Source of the DNA: Vibrio cholerae
Lineage (GTDB): Bacteria; Actinomycetota; Actinomycetes; Actinomycetales; Micrococcaceae
Length of the DNA stretch: 64,000 bases
Assembly (NCBI GenBank): GCA_009728235.1
Contig: WNZI01000001.1
Coordinates: 124,001 to 188,000 of the forward strand
Direction: 5' to 3'
Below the pieces are notes generated by a model that saw nothing but the letters and a program-made list of their open reading frames with translations, ran no database searches and had not been told where the DNA came from. Of this stretch, positions 36,082-44,852 are shown piece after piece. The translations under genes and the position numbers were made by a program. How positions within the stretch are numbered: the stretch's first letter is position 1; each line of letters starts with the position of its first letter.

Positions 36082-36842
36082 GCCGGGGCTCCTTCGCCGA
36101 TCTTCGCGGCCAGTTCGTCGGGTTCCGGCCTCTCCTTCTTCCCGACGCGGAGCCGGTTGTCGATGTAGTTGACGAAGTGGGTCAGCGGAACGGTCAGGCA
36201 CAGGTACAGGACCGCAGCTGCGATGAGCGGCGACAGGTTGCCGGTGTTGCCCGCCGCGTCGTTCCCGATCCTGAAGAGCTCCCGCTCGCTGGCGAGCAGG
36301 CCGAGGAAGTAGATGAGCGAGGATTCCTTGATCAGCGAGATGAACTGGTTCACGAGGGCAGGCAGCACGCGGCGCACGCCCTGAGGGACCACCACGAGCT
36401 GCATGGACGAGCGGTAGCTGAAGCCCAGGGCCCGGGAAGCCTCCAGCTGGCCCTTCTCGACGCTCTGGATGCCCGACCTGAAGATCTCGCCGATGTAGGC
36501 CGCGGCCATCAGGGACAGCGCGAGGATACCCATCGGGAACGGGCTGGTACTGCCGGTGAGCTGGCGGTAGATGGGGCTGAGGCCGATTCCGATGAGCAGG
36601 ATGATCACCACGGCGGGCACGCCACGGAAGATGTCCGTGTAGATGCGTGCCGCCCAGCGGAGCAGCCGGTTGCGGGAGATCCCCATGATGGCGAGGAGCA
36701 TGCCGAGGATCGTCCCGATGACGCCGGAGGCCAGGGCGAGGATCAGCGTGTTGCGCAGTCCGACCGTCAGGAGCTCCGGCAGGACGGCGACCATCGCCTC
36801 CCAGTCGAAGAAGGTCTGCGCGAGCTGTTCGAAGGCGTTCAT
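36078..36842 (-). CDS. Amino-acid ABC transporter permease
   Basis: The 254-residue permease has about five TM helices and the His/Glu/Gln/Arg family motif [24 protein letters not shown]...[17 protein letters not shown] and the EAA-like loop [42 protein letters not shown]. Start ATG 36842, nine bases after the binding-protein stop. Only one permease gene is present, so it probably acts as a homodimer. Confidence 0.92.
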   Translation of the reverse strand: MNAFEQLAQTFFDWEAMVAVLPELLTVGLRNTLILALASGVIGTILGMLLAIMGISRNRLLRWAARIYTDIFRGVPAVVIILLIGIGLSPIYRQLTGSTSPFPMGILALSLMAAAYIGEIFRSGIQSVEKGQLEASRALGFSYRSSMQLVVVPQGVRRVLPALVNQFISLIKESSLIYFLGLLASERELFRIGNDAAGNTGNLSPLIAAAVLYLCLTVPLTHFVNYIDNRLRVGKKERPEPDELAAKIGEGAPA

Positions 36843-36852
36843 GCAGCGTCCG

Positions 36853-37767
36853 CTACTTTACGTCCACGGCTTTGCTGCCGGGCTTCCAGTCGGTCGGCAT
36901 CTCGCGGTCGGGGTACCACTCCTTGGTCAGCTCCGACCATGTCCCGTCCTCGATCACGGCATCGAGGCCGGCGTTGAGAGCATCGATGAGGGGCTGGTTC
37001 TCGCTGTTCACGGCGTAGGCGGTGAAGTTCTCGGTGTTGATGATGGTCTCGGCGATCGTGGTGTCGTCGCCGTCCTTCACCTGGCCGGTCGCCTGCTGGG
37101 ACGGCGCGACCCAGGCGTCCACCTGGCCGTTCTTCACGTTGGCGTACACGGTGTTGTAATCCGCGAAGCGCACGGGCTCGAGACCGAGGGTGTTGCTGAC
37201 GTAGTCGTCCTGGACGGTGCCCTGCACCACGCCGATGCGTGTGCTCTCCGACAGCGAGTCGAAGCCCGTGACCGTCGAGCCGTTCTTCGTCACGACCGCC
37301 ATGTAGCCGAAGTCGTAGCCGTTGGTGAACCCGACGTTCTCGCGGCGGGCGGCCGTGGTGGAGATCGAGGAGGATCCGACGTCGAACTGCTTGTTCTGCA
37401 CCTGCGCCAGCAGGGCCGAGAAGTCGGTGGACGCGAACTCGACCTCGAGGTCGAGCTTGTCGCCGATGGCGCGCAGCAGCTCGTTGTCGTAACCGGTGAA
37501 GACACCGTTCTCGATGAAGATGTTCGGCGGGGCATCCGAGAGGGTGCCGACGCGCAGGGTTCCTTCGGTGACCAGGCCGAGCTCGGACGTGTCGATCTCG
37601 TCGATCGGGGTGGTGTCGTCGGTCGTGTACTGGTCGAGGGACTGCTGGTCGCTGCCGGCCAGGGCGTCCGTGGTCTCTGTGGGCTCGCTGCTGGTGTTGC
37701 CGCACGAAACCGTCAGTGCGAGGAGGGGGACGGCGAGTGCCGTGAGGACCGTGCGGGAGATGTTCAT
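36853..37767 (-). CDS. Amino-acid ABC transporter substrate-binding lipoprotein
   Basis: The 304-residue protein has a signal peptide with lipobox LTVSC around residues 18-22, then a bilobal solute receptor domain with GTLRVGTLSDAPPNIFIENGVFTGYDNELLRAIGDKL and FDVGSSSISTTAARRENVGFT, typical of family 3 amino-acid binding proteins. Start ATG 37767 with GGTGT/AGGACA weakly upstream; an extended frame to 37989 is not coding-like. First gene of the three-gene importer operon. Confidence 0.9.
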   Translation of the reverse strand: MNISRTVLTALAVPLLALTVSCGNTSSEPTETTDALAGSDQQSLDQYTTDDTTPIDEIDTSELGLVTEGTLRVGTLSDAPPNIFIENGVFTGYDNELLRAIGDKLDLEVEFASTDFSALLAQVQNKQFDVGSSSISTTAARRENVGFTNGYDFGYMAVVTKNGSTVTGFDSLSESTRIGVVQGTVQDDYVSNTLGLEPVRFADYNTVYANVKNGQVDAWVAPSQQATGQVKDGDDTTIAETIINTENFTAYAVNSENQPLIDALNAGLDAVIEDGTWSELTKEWYPDREMPTDWKPGSKAVDVK

Positions 37768-38125
37768 GGTGTCCTTCGTGGATGCTGGCCCGGGTGGGCA
37801 TGCTGGTGGGGCGATGGGTGCGCCGCATGACGGCAGGGAGGAGAGCTGGTGGGTGCTGGGTGACACGCTCGCTGTTCTGGGCCGAGCGAACGGGCGGTCT
37901 GGCCGGAGAGGAAACCGGGACATTCCGCACGACGCCGTACTTGCCGACCGGGGAACTTGGCCCGGCGGCCGAATCTTCACCTGGAGCACCCCACTACGGG
38001 AGAGGGTTGCTGTCCAGCCGGCCAGGGCCGATGGCTGGAACTCTTGATTACAGAAAAACGCTAGGGCAGCACGAAGCGCCCGGTCAAAACGAAACCGGGG
38101 CGAGACGGTGTTTGACGTAGCAAAA
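37768..38125. other. Upstream region of the amino-acid ABC operon, no gene seen
   Basis: About 360 nt between the binding-protein start and the pabC terminator. Both strands contain only shadow frames. The promoter of the amino-acid transporter operon must lie here. Confidence 0.5.
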
Positions 38126-38146
38126 GGCCCGCTGCGGGCCTGTTTG
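38119..38146 (-). terminator. Rho-independent terminator of pabC
   Basis: GGCCCG-CTG-CGGGCC (38126-38140) with AAAA before and TGTTT after on the plus strand; read on the minus strand the hairpin is followed by TTTTG, ending the pabC-like gene 15 nt after its stop. Confidence 0.75.
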
Positions 38147-38155
38147 TGGCGGAGA

Positions 38156-39034
38156 TTACACGAAACGGTCCACGAGATCGGCGAGTTCGGCGGTGAGGGC
38201 CGGCGACGTGCGGATCTCCTGGCCGTCGATCGCGACCACGGGCGCGAGCAGCCGGATGCTCGAGATCAGCCAGACGGCATCGGCGTCGAGCAGGTGGTGC
38301 GGCTCGAGCGGACCGTACCCGAGCTCCCACCCCTGGTCCTTCGCGGCCGCGAACAGGGCGCTCTGCGACGTTCCGGCCAGGATGCCGCTCTCGAGCAGGG
38401 GCGTGAGCAGGGTCTTCCGGCCGTCGCGCTCGTTGGCGAGCAGCACGGTCGACGTCGGGCCCTCGAGCACCTTGCCGTCGGAGGAGGTGAAGATGACGTC
38501 GTCGGCGCCGTTCGCCCTGGCATGCCGGACCGCCGCCATATTGACGGCGTAGGAGAGCGTCTTCGCGCCCATCAGCAGCCAGGGCGCACGCTGGGCGACC
38601 GTGCTGTCGTAGCCGCGTTCCAGGAGGAGGACCTTCAGTCCGGTTTCACGCTGCGCCAGGGTGGACGCCGGAACGGGCGCCACCTGGACCCAGGCCGTCC
38701 CGCGCCCCGCGCCCTCCACTCCCCGGGTGGCGATCAGCTTGACGACGGCGTCGGCCTGGTCGGGCTCGGCCGCTGCGAACTCCCGCAGGCCCGTACGGAT
38801 GGCCCTGCTCCACGCCTCGCCTGCGGGTACCGCCAGATCGAGGGCGGCTGCCGACGACGCGAGCCTCGCCAGGTGCGCCTGCTCCTTGCGGGGAGAGCCG
38901 TTCACGGCCAGCAGCGACTCGAAGATGCCGTCCCCCCGGGTGGCGCCGAGGTCGGTCGCCATGAGTTGCGGCTGCGAAGCGTCCACCACCCTGCCGTCGT
39001 CGTGGGCCGGGTCGAGGAACACCAGAACTGTCAT
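38156..39034 (-). CDS. pabC: Aminodeoxychorismate lyase-like (class IV PLP aminotransferase fold)
   Basis: The 292-residue fold-type IV PLP enzyme has the catalytic Lys in LLMGAKTLSYAVNMAAVRHAR, GIFESLLAVNG near the N-terminus, and the phosphate-binding CLEGPTST-like segment KVLEGPTSTVLL and SGILAGTSQSALF. Actinobacterial PabC enzymes remove pyruvate from aminodeoxychorismate to give p-aminobenzoate for folate; branched-chain or D-amino acid transaminase activity is possible. A pabB-type gene lies 7 kb away (45698-47752). Start ATG 39034. Confidence 0.8.
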   Translation of the reverse strand: MTVLVFLDPAHDDGRVVDASQPQLMATDLGATRGDGIFESLLAVNGSPRKEQAHLARLASSAAALDLAVPAGEAWSRAIRTGLREFAAAEPDQADAVVKLIATRGVEGAGRGTAWVQVAPVPASTLAQRETGLKVLLLERGYDSTVAQRAPWLLMGAKTLSYAVNMAAVRHARANGADDVIFTSSDGKVLEGPTSTVLLANERDGRKTLLTPLLESGILAGTSQSALFAAAKDQGWELGYGPLEPHHLLDADAVWLISSIRLLAPVVAIDGQEIRTSPALTAELADLVDRFV

Positions 39035-39279
39035 GGGCCACAGCGTAGCGGTTGAGTCAGTGCTGTGGTCGGCCGATGAAGAAGCCACGAGCGTGCCCTG
39101 GTCGGATCGCGGTGACTGCCGTCGAAGCCGAACTCACCCCGAAACGACCCGACCATGGGCCTGATCATCGACGGAACGGATTGCACGCCGGCCGGTTGAC
39201 CGGAGGTCTGCACGCCTGGCCTGCCGTCGAGTGCTGCTCGCTCCTCGTGGTGGAGCCGCTCGGGTGAGCGCCTGTTGGA

Positions 39280-39774
39280 TCACGTCTTGCGCCGCCGGGT
39301 CGCCGAGCGCGGCGGAGCGGCTCTGAGGTGCGCACTGACGTGGCCGAGGATGCGAGCAAGATCGCTCGCGTCCTCGTCGCTGAGAGGAGCGAAGAGGAGC
39401 CCCCGGACGGCTTCGATGTGCCCCGGAAACACCGACCCGAGGACCGCCCGGCCATCGGCGGTGATGGCGACGACGGTGCTGCGCTCATCATCGGGCGAGG
39501 GAGAGCGGGTGATCAGACCTCGCTCCTCGAGCAGCTGCGCCTGATAGGTCAGACCGCTGCGGCTGTAGACCACGCCGTCGGCGAGGTCTGTCATGCGCAG
39601 GTGGCCGTCCACCGCGTCGCCCAAGCGTGCCAGGAGCTGGAACTGGACATAGCTCAGCGACCCGACATCGCGAAGTTGTTTCTCGACCGCAGGGCGCAGG
39701 AGGCTGCTCACCTCCGTGAGGGCGAAGTATGCGCTCAGTTGTGTCGGCGTCAACGCCGTGGCTCGCTCGGTCAT
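39280..39774 (-). CDS. MarR-family transcriptional regulator
   Basis: The 164-residue winged-helix regulator has the pattern SYVQFQLLARLGDAVDGHLRMTDLADGVVYSRSGLTYQAQLLEERGLITRSPSPDDERSTVVAITADG. It is divergent from an MDR oxidoreductase gene (39866), and two matching palindromes sit between the two starts; it most likely represses both. Ligand unknown, probably an electrophile or phenolic compound. Confidence 0.9.
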   Translation of the reverse strand: MTERATALTPTQLSAYFALTEVSSLLRPAVEKQLRDVGSLSYVQFQLLARLGDAVDGHLRMTDLADGVVYSRSGLTYQAQLLEERGLITRSPSPDDERSTVVAITADGRAVLGSVFPGHIEAVRGLLFAPLSDEDASDLARILGHVSAHLRAAPPRSATRRRKT

Positions 39775-39792
39775 CGCTCAATCATAGGGGTT

Positions 39793-39808
39793 GCTTCGAG
39801 TTCGAAAC
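39793..39808. promoter_or_regulatory. MarR operator, site 1
   Basis: GCTTCGAGTTCGAAAC, an imperfect 16-nt palindrome and reverse complement of site 2 apart from one base. It lies 19 nt upstream of the marR start codon, overlapping where its promoter should be. Confidence 0.75.
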
Positions 39809-39828
39809 GGTGTACGCTGCTCTTATCT

Positions 39829-39844
39829 GCTTCGAACTCGAAGC
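39829..39844. promoter_or_regulatory. MarR operator, site 2
   Basis: GCTTCGAACTCGAAGC, an interrupted palindrome (GCTTCGA..TCGAAGC), centred 36 nt from site 1 and 22 nt ahead of the oxidoreductase start codon. Paired sites with this spacing in a divergent marR-target intergenic region are characteristic of autoregulation. Confidence 0.78.
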
Positions 39845-39865
39845 AATAGACGAAGGGAAACAACC

Positions 39866-40798
39866 ATGAAGGCCATCCAGTTCCATGAGGTCGGCGGACC
39901 CGAGGTTCTCCAGTACAGCGAGATCGAACAGCCCGTCCCGGCAGCAGGCGAGGTGCGACTGCGGGTCGCGGCGTCTGCATACAACGCGGCCGACAATGGC
40001 ATGCGGGCCGGATTCCTTCCGATCCCGATCGAGCTTCCTCACATCCCGGGTTATGACGTCTCGGGCACCATCGACGCGATGGGCGACGGCGTCGACGGGT
40101 TCGCCGTCGGTGACCCGGTCGTCGCCTTCCTGCCCATGGAGGGTGACGGCGGGGCGGCCGAATACGTCACCGCGCCCGCGGACGCGGTTGTCCCAGCTCC
40201 GACGGGTATCCCGTTGACCGACGCGGCGGCGCTGCCCTCGGTCGCGTTGACCGCATGGCAGGCGCTCTTCGACGAGGGCGGACTCGAAGCGGGCCAGCGC
40301 GTCCTGATCGTCGGTGCAGGCGGTGTCGTGGGCAAGTACGCGGTTCAACTCGCCAAACGAGCGGGTGTGCACGTCATCGCGACGGCCAGCCCGCGCAGCA
40401 TCGCTGCCGTCCGCGCAGCCGGTGCGGACCAGATCATCGACCACACGGACACCGAGCTTCTCAGCGTCCTCGACGGGCAGGTCGACGTCTTGCTGAACCT
40501 GGCACCGATCGATCCGGATCTCTTCTCCGCGTACGTGGCCGCAGTCCGCGACGGCGGGGTCGTCGTGAGTACCACAGCCTTCATGCCCACACCTGGCGAC
40601 GACACCAGGGGAGTCCAGGCGAAGACCGTGTTCGTCCTGCGCAACCGTGACCGGCTCGCACAGCTGGTGTCCCTCGTCGACGACGGTCTCCTCACCGTCG
40701 AGGTGACCCGCCGGATCACGCTTCCGGAGCTGCCTGCCCTCCATGCCGAGGCCGGCACCGGCCGTATCTCAGGGAAGGTCATCGTCGTACCAGCATGA
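39866..40798 (+). CDS. NADP-dependent oxidoreductase, zinc-free MDR (quinone reductase-like)
   Basis: The 310-residue protein starts MKAIQFHEVGGPEVLQYSEIEQPVP and has IPGYDVSGTIDAMGDGVDGF and the nucleotide-binding GAGGVVGKYAVQLAKRAG. No zinc ligands. C-terminal HAEAGTGRISGKVIVVP is typical for the family. Start ATG 39866. Probably detoxifies a compound sensed by the divergent MarR protein. The protein has a similar family to the one at 28302 but is not closely alike. Confidence 0.9.
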   Translation: MKAIQFHEVGGPEVLQYSEIEQPVPAAGEVRLRVAASAYNAADNGMRAGFLPIPIELPHIPGYDVSGTIDAMGDGVDGFAVGDPVVAFLPMEGDGGAAEYVTAPADAVVPAPTGIPLTDAAALPSVALTAWQALFDEGGLEAGQRVLIVGAGGVVGKYAVQLAKRAGVHVIATASPRSIAAVRAAGADQIIDHTDTELLSVLDGQVDVLLNLAPIDPDLFSAYVAAVRDGGVVVSTTAFMPTPGDDTRGVQAKTVFVLRNRDRLAQLVSLVDDGLLTVEVTRRITLPELPALHAEAGTGRISGKVIVVPA

Positions 40799-40925
40799 AC
40801 CTGCCGCTGGCGATACCGATCAGCAGGAAGGGATGACCTGCCGGGCTGATTTACCCCGGTCGTCGGCGGCGTCGAACGAGAACGGCGGCAACGGGGGATG
40901 GGTGTTCAGCTCCCGAGCCTGGGCG

Positions 40926-43261
40926 TCATGCTCCGCTGTCGGGACACTCGGTCCACTGTCGCCAGGTCACCAGTTCGACGCACGGCGCGACGTGCTGCCG
41001 GCCCTGCTGGACGGACCGGCGCGCCTCTTCCGGTAGGTGGATGGGGTGGTCCGTGGTCAACGGCAACAGGTTCATGACGAGAGTCGTACCTGGGCCTGCA
41101 CCGAGGGTGTCGAGATCGACGATCCACGGTGAGCCATCCCAGAAGCGATCAGCGACGACCTCGTCATCGACCATCAGTTGCGCGATGTCACCTGTCCAGT
41201 CGATCTCCAGCTCGCGTCGTCCGGCGCCCTGGTCACGGGGAACATCGAGCTCGTAGGCGGCCGCGAGGTTCTGCACGGCCTCCTGGGTGGGGGCACTCGC
41301 CCGCCCACCCGACCCGCCGTAGCTCGCAGGGACCACGCCGGCCGGTCGGAGCAGCGAGACCGGGATCCGCTGTCGGCTGGGGGGAGTGTCCAGGGACCGG
41401 GTCAGGACGGGTACGAAGGCCCGGGTTGCCGGCTGGTACCGACGGACGTCCGCTTCCGGGGCTGTTGCACGCCCGTTCAGGAGGCCGTCCACCTCGAGCC
41501 AGACCGGATGGTCCGACAGCACCAGTTGCCGGTTCGAGCCGTTGCCGAGCACCCAGGCCCGGTCTGCTTCGGCCGCGGGCAGCACGACGACGTCCAGGTG
41601 CGTCGTGGCTGTGGAGCAGCGGTAGGCCTGGACCCGGGCAAAGGGTCCTGGTCCGGTGGACGCGTCGCCGCCACCGTCCTCACCAGGGGTGACGATGACG
41701 TCCTCGGCCCACTGCCACGTCAACGGGATGCCGTGCTCCGCTGCGAGAACGAGGACGGTCCCCGTCTCGTCGTGAAGCGTGGTCAGAGGCGAAGCGGTGG
41801 CCCATTCGAGCTCGACGCCGTCGATGACCAGACCCAGTGGCCAGTGGGCCAGGGTCCCGGAGGGGACTGTGACGGGTTCGCGAGGGAGAAGCATGCGCTT
41901 GTCCCCCAGGGTCACCTGGAATCGGGCACCTTCGTAGGCACGCAGCGGGACGTAGGGCTGATGCCAGGTGATGAAAAGGAAGGCGCTGTTCCCGTCGCTG
42001 CGGATCGCCCAGCGCAGGGTAGTCGCGTCATCGATTCCCGCGGGTCCTCCTGATGGAAGGTGCGACTCCATGGGACCCAGGGACGCTCCGAAGGCGTCGA
42101 GGAAGGCATGCTGGCGCCGTAGCAGGCTGTGGCTGGCGTTCAGCCGACCTGAGGAGCCGATAGGAGCATGGAAATCGTAGTCGTACTGGGGCAGGTCGTT
42201 GGGGTAGCCGGTCTCCTGGGACTCCTGCAGCCCGGTCGTATACGAGTGGTCGCGGCCCGAGGGGTTGGTCCCTCCGGTGTACATGTAGTAGCCCTGCCAC
42301 GCCGATCCGCTGCCTATCTTGTTGTGCGCGACAGCGGCGATGTCGAGCCCGCTCGGACGTGGCCGTCGGTGGTAGGCGGTTGCCATGCCTCCGCCCAGTT
42401 CGCAGGTGGCCGGCGGGTAGGGGCTCCGTCCTGGGGGTGCCTGATGGGGGGCGATCCGGAGGTCCGCGCCGATGCCCGGGTCGTCCACTCGTGGGAGAAG
42501 AAGAAGTGAGCGCGGAAGCTCGGGTCCCATGGTTCGTCCGCGTCCGCCCAGAAGCCGTCTCCGTACCCACCGAACAAGGGGATGACGTCCCCGAGGGGGA
42601 GGTCCGCGCCACCCCATGCTGTCGCAGTGTAGAAGGGGGCGGTGATTCCGCTCGCGACCGCCAGCTGTTTCAGAGTGCTGATGTGGCCGGGCTGGTCGTA
42701 CAGTTCGTTCTCGAGTTGCACGGCGAGCACGGGGCCATCGGGCCGGCAGTAGGGCGCCACCTCATGGCCGAGACGGCGCAGCCACGGTTCGATCAGTGCC
42801 AGGTAGGCAGGATCGTCGGTGCGGTGTCGTACCGGGGTGTCCCGGACCCAATCGGGAAAGCCTCCATTGCGCGCTTCTCCGTGGCACCAGGGGCCGATGC
42901 GGACGACGACGGCCAGCCCGAGTTCCGCGCACAGGTCGATGAACGCCGCGATGTCGAGCCTGCCCTCGAAGGAGACGGCACCGCGCTGGGGCTCGTGGTG
43001 GATCCAAAAGGCATAGGTTGCCACGACCGTGATTCCGCCGGCCTTCATGAGGTTGAGGCGGTCCCGCCACTGGTCCCTGGGGACGCGGCTGTAATGCATC
43101 TCGCCGGACACGGGGATCACGGGTATCCCATCGTGTTCCATGAACCACGGAGTCAGCCGGTACCGGGATGGCTCACCGTTCAAGGGTGGGCGGGGTGTAT
43201 CCGATGTCCGCGTGGATCGTCCATCGATGGTCAGTGGTGCGGGTGTCGTATCGGGGCACAT
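40926..43261 (-). pseudogene. GH35 family beta-galactosidase, frame-disrupted
   Basis: The N-terminal part (WFMEHDGIPVIPVSGEMHYSRVPRDQWRDRLNLMKAGGI, catalytic acid/base in VLAVQLENELYD about residue 186) and the C-terminal part (PYPPATCELGGGMATAYHRRP..HNKIGSGSAWQGYYMYTGGTNPSG, then beta-sandwich domains) belong to one glycoside hydrolase 35, cleaving beta-galactosides from the non-reducing end. The two frames meet at EWTTR/GIGADL; one G restored at 42475-42477 (GGGC context) gives 779 codons. No signal peptide, so probably cytoplasmic. The start ATG 43261 follows GGGAGGTGA by six bases. The break is probably a sequencing indel. Confidence 0.85.
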
Positions 43262-43469
43262 CAGTGTCACCTCCCACCGGCCTGCCGGCCGGCTCTGCTT
43301 CGTCACGCGTCCTGTGGAACTCTACGACGGGAAAGCTGTCGAGCCTGATCCACCACCAGCGATGGCTCCAGCTGCCATCTAAGCAGCGTCCGGGCGAAGC
43401 TCAAACTGCACAGGAGAGGTACAGCGTCACAGTGCTGTGCTTGCCTGCCCCACCGGTCAGGCGGGTTGG

Positions 43470-43856
43470 TCAGCCTCGCGACTCGCGGCGAACGTCCTCG
43501 GTCGACGGAAGGATCTGGGGATTCAGGCCGGCGGAAGCCTGCCTGAAAAGGTCGGCTTGTCCTTGCAGCTTGCGAATGAGCGGACCGCGTGGTGCACGTT
43601 CCACCGGGTTCGTTGCCAGGGCGTGTGTGGTCGCGGCATAGAGCTGGGTCGCGCCTGCCATGGCGGCGCTCGCCTGCAGGCTCAGGAGGGCGGTGATCGT
43701 CTCCTCGCGGTCCTGGGTCATGAGCGCCTGTTCGATGCGTTCGATGCGTGCCGGCAGGAGGGCTGTGAAGGATCGGACGAATTCGGTGGCGTCGCTGTAG
43801 GAGCCGAGGTCATCGGCGAGCTGCGTGAAGGCGACGGAGTCGAAGGCAGGCGTCAT
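43470..43856 (-). CDS. Hpt-like four-helix protein without the phospho-histidine
   Basis: The 128-residue protein (MTPAFDSVAFTQLADDLGSYSDATEFVRSFTALLPARIERIEQAL...) reads as a histidine phosphotransfer helix bundle, but where Hpt domains have AHxLKGSS this one has LLSLQASAAMAGATQL: the His and the following Lys are replaced by Leu and Gln. It is therefore probably not a phospho-relay protein but could keep the docking surface. Start ATG 43856 is uncertain, as the frame is open to 43946. It is downstream of the exported protein gene in arm B of the TasA-like region. Confidence 0.55.
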   Translation of the reverse strand: MTPAFDSVAFTQLADDLGSYSDATEFVRSFTALLPARIERIEQALMTQDREETITALLSLQASAAMAGATQLYAATTHALATNPVERAPRGPLIRKLQGQADLFRQASAGLNPQILPSTEDVRRESRG

Positions 43857-43887
43857 GAGGAGGTGTCGGTTCCGCTCGGAAGGATCA

Positions 43888-44403
43888 TCATGCTGGGCAG
43901 GCGAGGCTACGGGTGAGGGGGGTGTCGCTGGTCCAGTTCCCGACACGCGCGGTGAGGTTCAGGGTGAAGTTCCCGGACCGGCTGGTGGTGCGTGTGATGG
44001 TGGTCGTCGTCTGTGTCGCCGTGAGATTCTGCGAGGTCACAGCGGGGCCCGTGCCCGGTTCGGCAAGGGTGAGCGTGTAGCCGGTGGCCCTGTCGACGCG
44101 GCCGAAACCGGTGACGTTCACGGTCATCGTCCGGCTGCTGTTGCAGCTGTAGGTTCCTGTCAGCGAGGCCGACGCGGGAATGTCATACGTGCTCACGTTG
44201 GCCCCCGCGGATGCGACACCGCGGAAGGACGCCTGGGCCAGAGCTGTCCCAGCGCAGACGGTGGAGACAAGGATCAGGACGATGTACGCCCACCGGTAGC
44301 CCAGCGACCAGGGCGCGGATCGACGCCCGGCTACCGCACCACGCGGTGCGCGCAGTGAAGCCCTGTGCTGGTGGTCGATGGTCATGGATCCAGTCTGCGT
44401 CAT
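43888..44403 (-). CDS. Exported protein of the SipW/TasA region, hypothetical
   Basis: The 171-residue protein has a basic N-terminus, one long hydrophobic segment (about residues 34-55, WAYIVLILVSTVCAGTALA) and then a Ser/Thr/Asn-rich beta-type domain (ASFRGVASAGANVSTYDIPASASLTGTYSC...NLTATQTTTTITRTTSRSGNFTLNLTARVGNW) ending CPA. Two cysteines may pair. GAGGAA lies upstream of ATG 44403. It is not a recognised family but has the look of a secreted structural partner. A sequence block resembling the tasA upstream block lies just upstream (44424-44446). Confidence 0.6.
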   Translation of the reverse strand: MTQTGSMTIDHQHRASLRAPRGAVAGRRSAPWSLGYRWAYIVLILVSTVCAGTALAQASFRGVASAGANVSTYDIPASASLTGTYSCNSSRTMTVNVTGFGRVDRATGYTLTLAEPGTGPAVTSQNLTATQTTTTITRTTSRSGNFTLNLTARVGNWTSDTPLTRSLACPA

Positions 44404-44423
44404 CAGAACGTGTTCCTCGCTCG

Positions 44424-44446
44424 GTGAAGACCGAAGTATTTCTCAA
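44424..44446 (-). promoter_or_regulatory. Third copy of the tasA upstream motif (weaker)
   Basis: On the minus strand AAATACTTCGGTCTTCACCGAG resembles GTATTTCTTCGGTTTTCCTTCGAG of tasA3 and TTTCTTCGGTCTTCC of tasA1. It lies 20-45 nt upstream of the exported protein start and just past the end of the broken signal peptidase gene. Confidence 0.35.
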
Positions 44447-44452
44447 GAAGCC

Positions 44453-44737
44453 CTACCTGGCTGCCCGGGCGCCCACGAGGGTGTTGCTGATGATGGGTGT
44501 CCGGAGAGCGCGGATGGCGCCGCCCTTCGTGCGGACCGCGGTCGTTCCGTCGGGGTTGCGGATGACCTCGGTGACCGGTTGGTGCGTGGTGCCGAGGACA
44601 TCGCCTGGCACGATGTCCGGTGCCATGCTGCCGGTGAGCATGGTCGCGGTCTGGTAACCCACGAATCGTGGCCCGACAGCCAGGAAGAGGAACACCGGCA
44701 CACAACCGATCACCACTGCCGTCCCTGTCAGGCTCAC
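44453..44737 (-). pseudogene. Signal peptidase I (SipW type) remnant with internal deletions
   Basis: The 94-residue frame is colinear with the sipW product at 24155 (FLFLAVGPR F.GYQTATMLTGSMAP.IVPGD, then VI.NPDGTTAVRTKG, then AIRALRTPI.S..LV.GA) but lacks two stretches of about 25 and 30 residues. The first removes the segment with the catalytic His (HRVETHRVV); the nucleophile Ser is kept. The N-terminal tail is shortened and the second TM helix is missing. Deletions are in frame, so a short protein could be made, but it should be inactive. It lies downstream of tasA3, as sipW lies downstream of tasA1. Confidence 0.82.
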
Positions 44738-44748
44738 CGGACGACGAG

Positions 44749-44833
44749 CCAGCAGGCCGCGGGACCCGACCCGTGAAGCGTCCGGTCCCGCGGCCTGCTG
44801 GTCCGGGTGCCCGGAGGTGGTCCGGGCACCCGG
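44749..44833 (-). terminator. Tandem perfect hairpins downstream of tasA3
   Basis: Hairpin 1: CCAGCAGGCCGCGGGACC (44749-44766) with GGTCCCGCGGCCTGCTGG (44784-44801), 18 bp perfect, 17-nt loop. Hairpin 2: CCGGGTGCCCGGA (44803-44815), loop GGTGG, TCCGGGCACCCGG (44821-44833), 13 bp perfect. They lie 20 to 104 nt after the tasA3 stop and ahead of the signal peptidase remnant. No T-run. Most likely a terminator or RNA-stabilising 3' structure. Confidence 0.7.
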
Positions 44834-44852
44834 CTTCGTACCCGGTCGAGGA

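Noticed and set aside
38041-38330. 89-codon frame spanning the pabC terminator
   Set aside because: It crosses a clear hairpin terminator and the pabC 3' end in another frame; no support as a gene.
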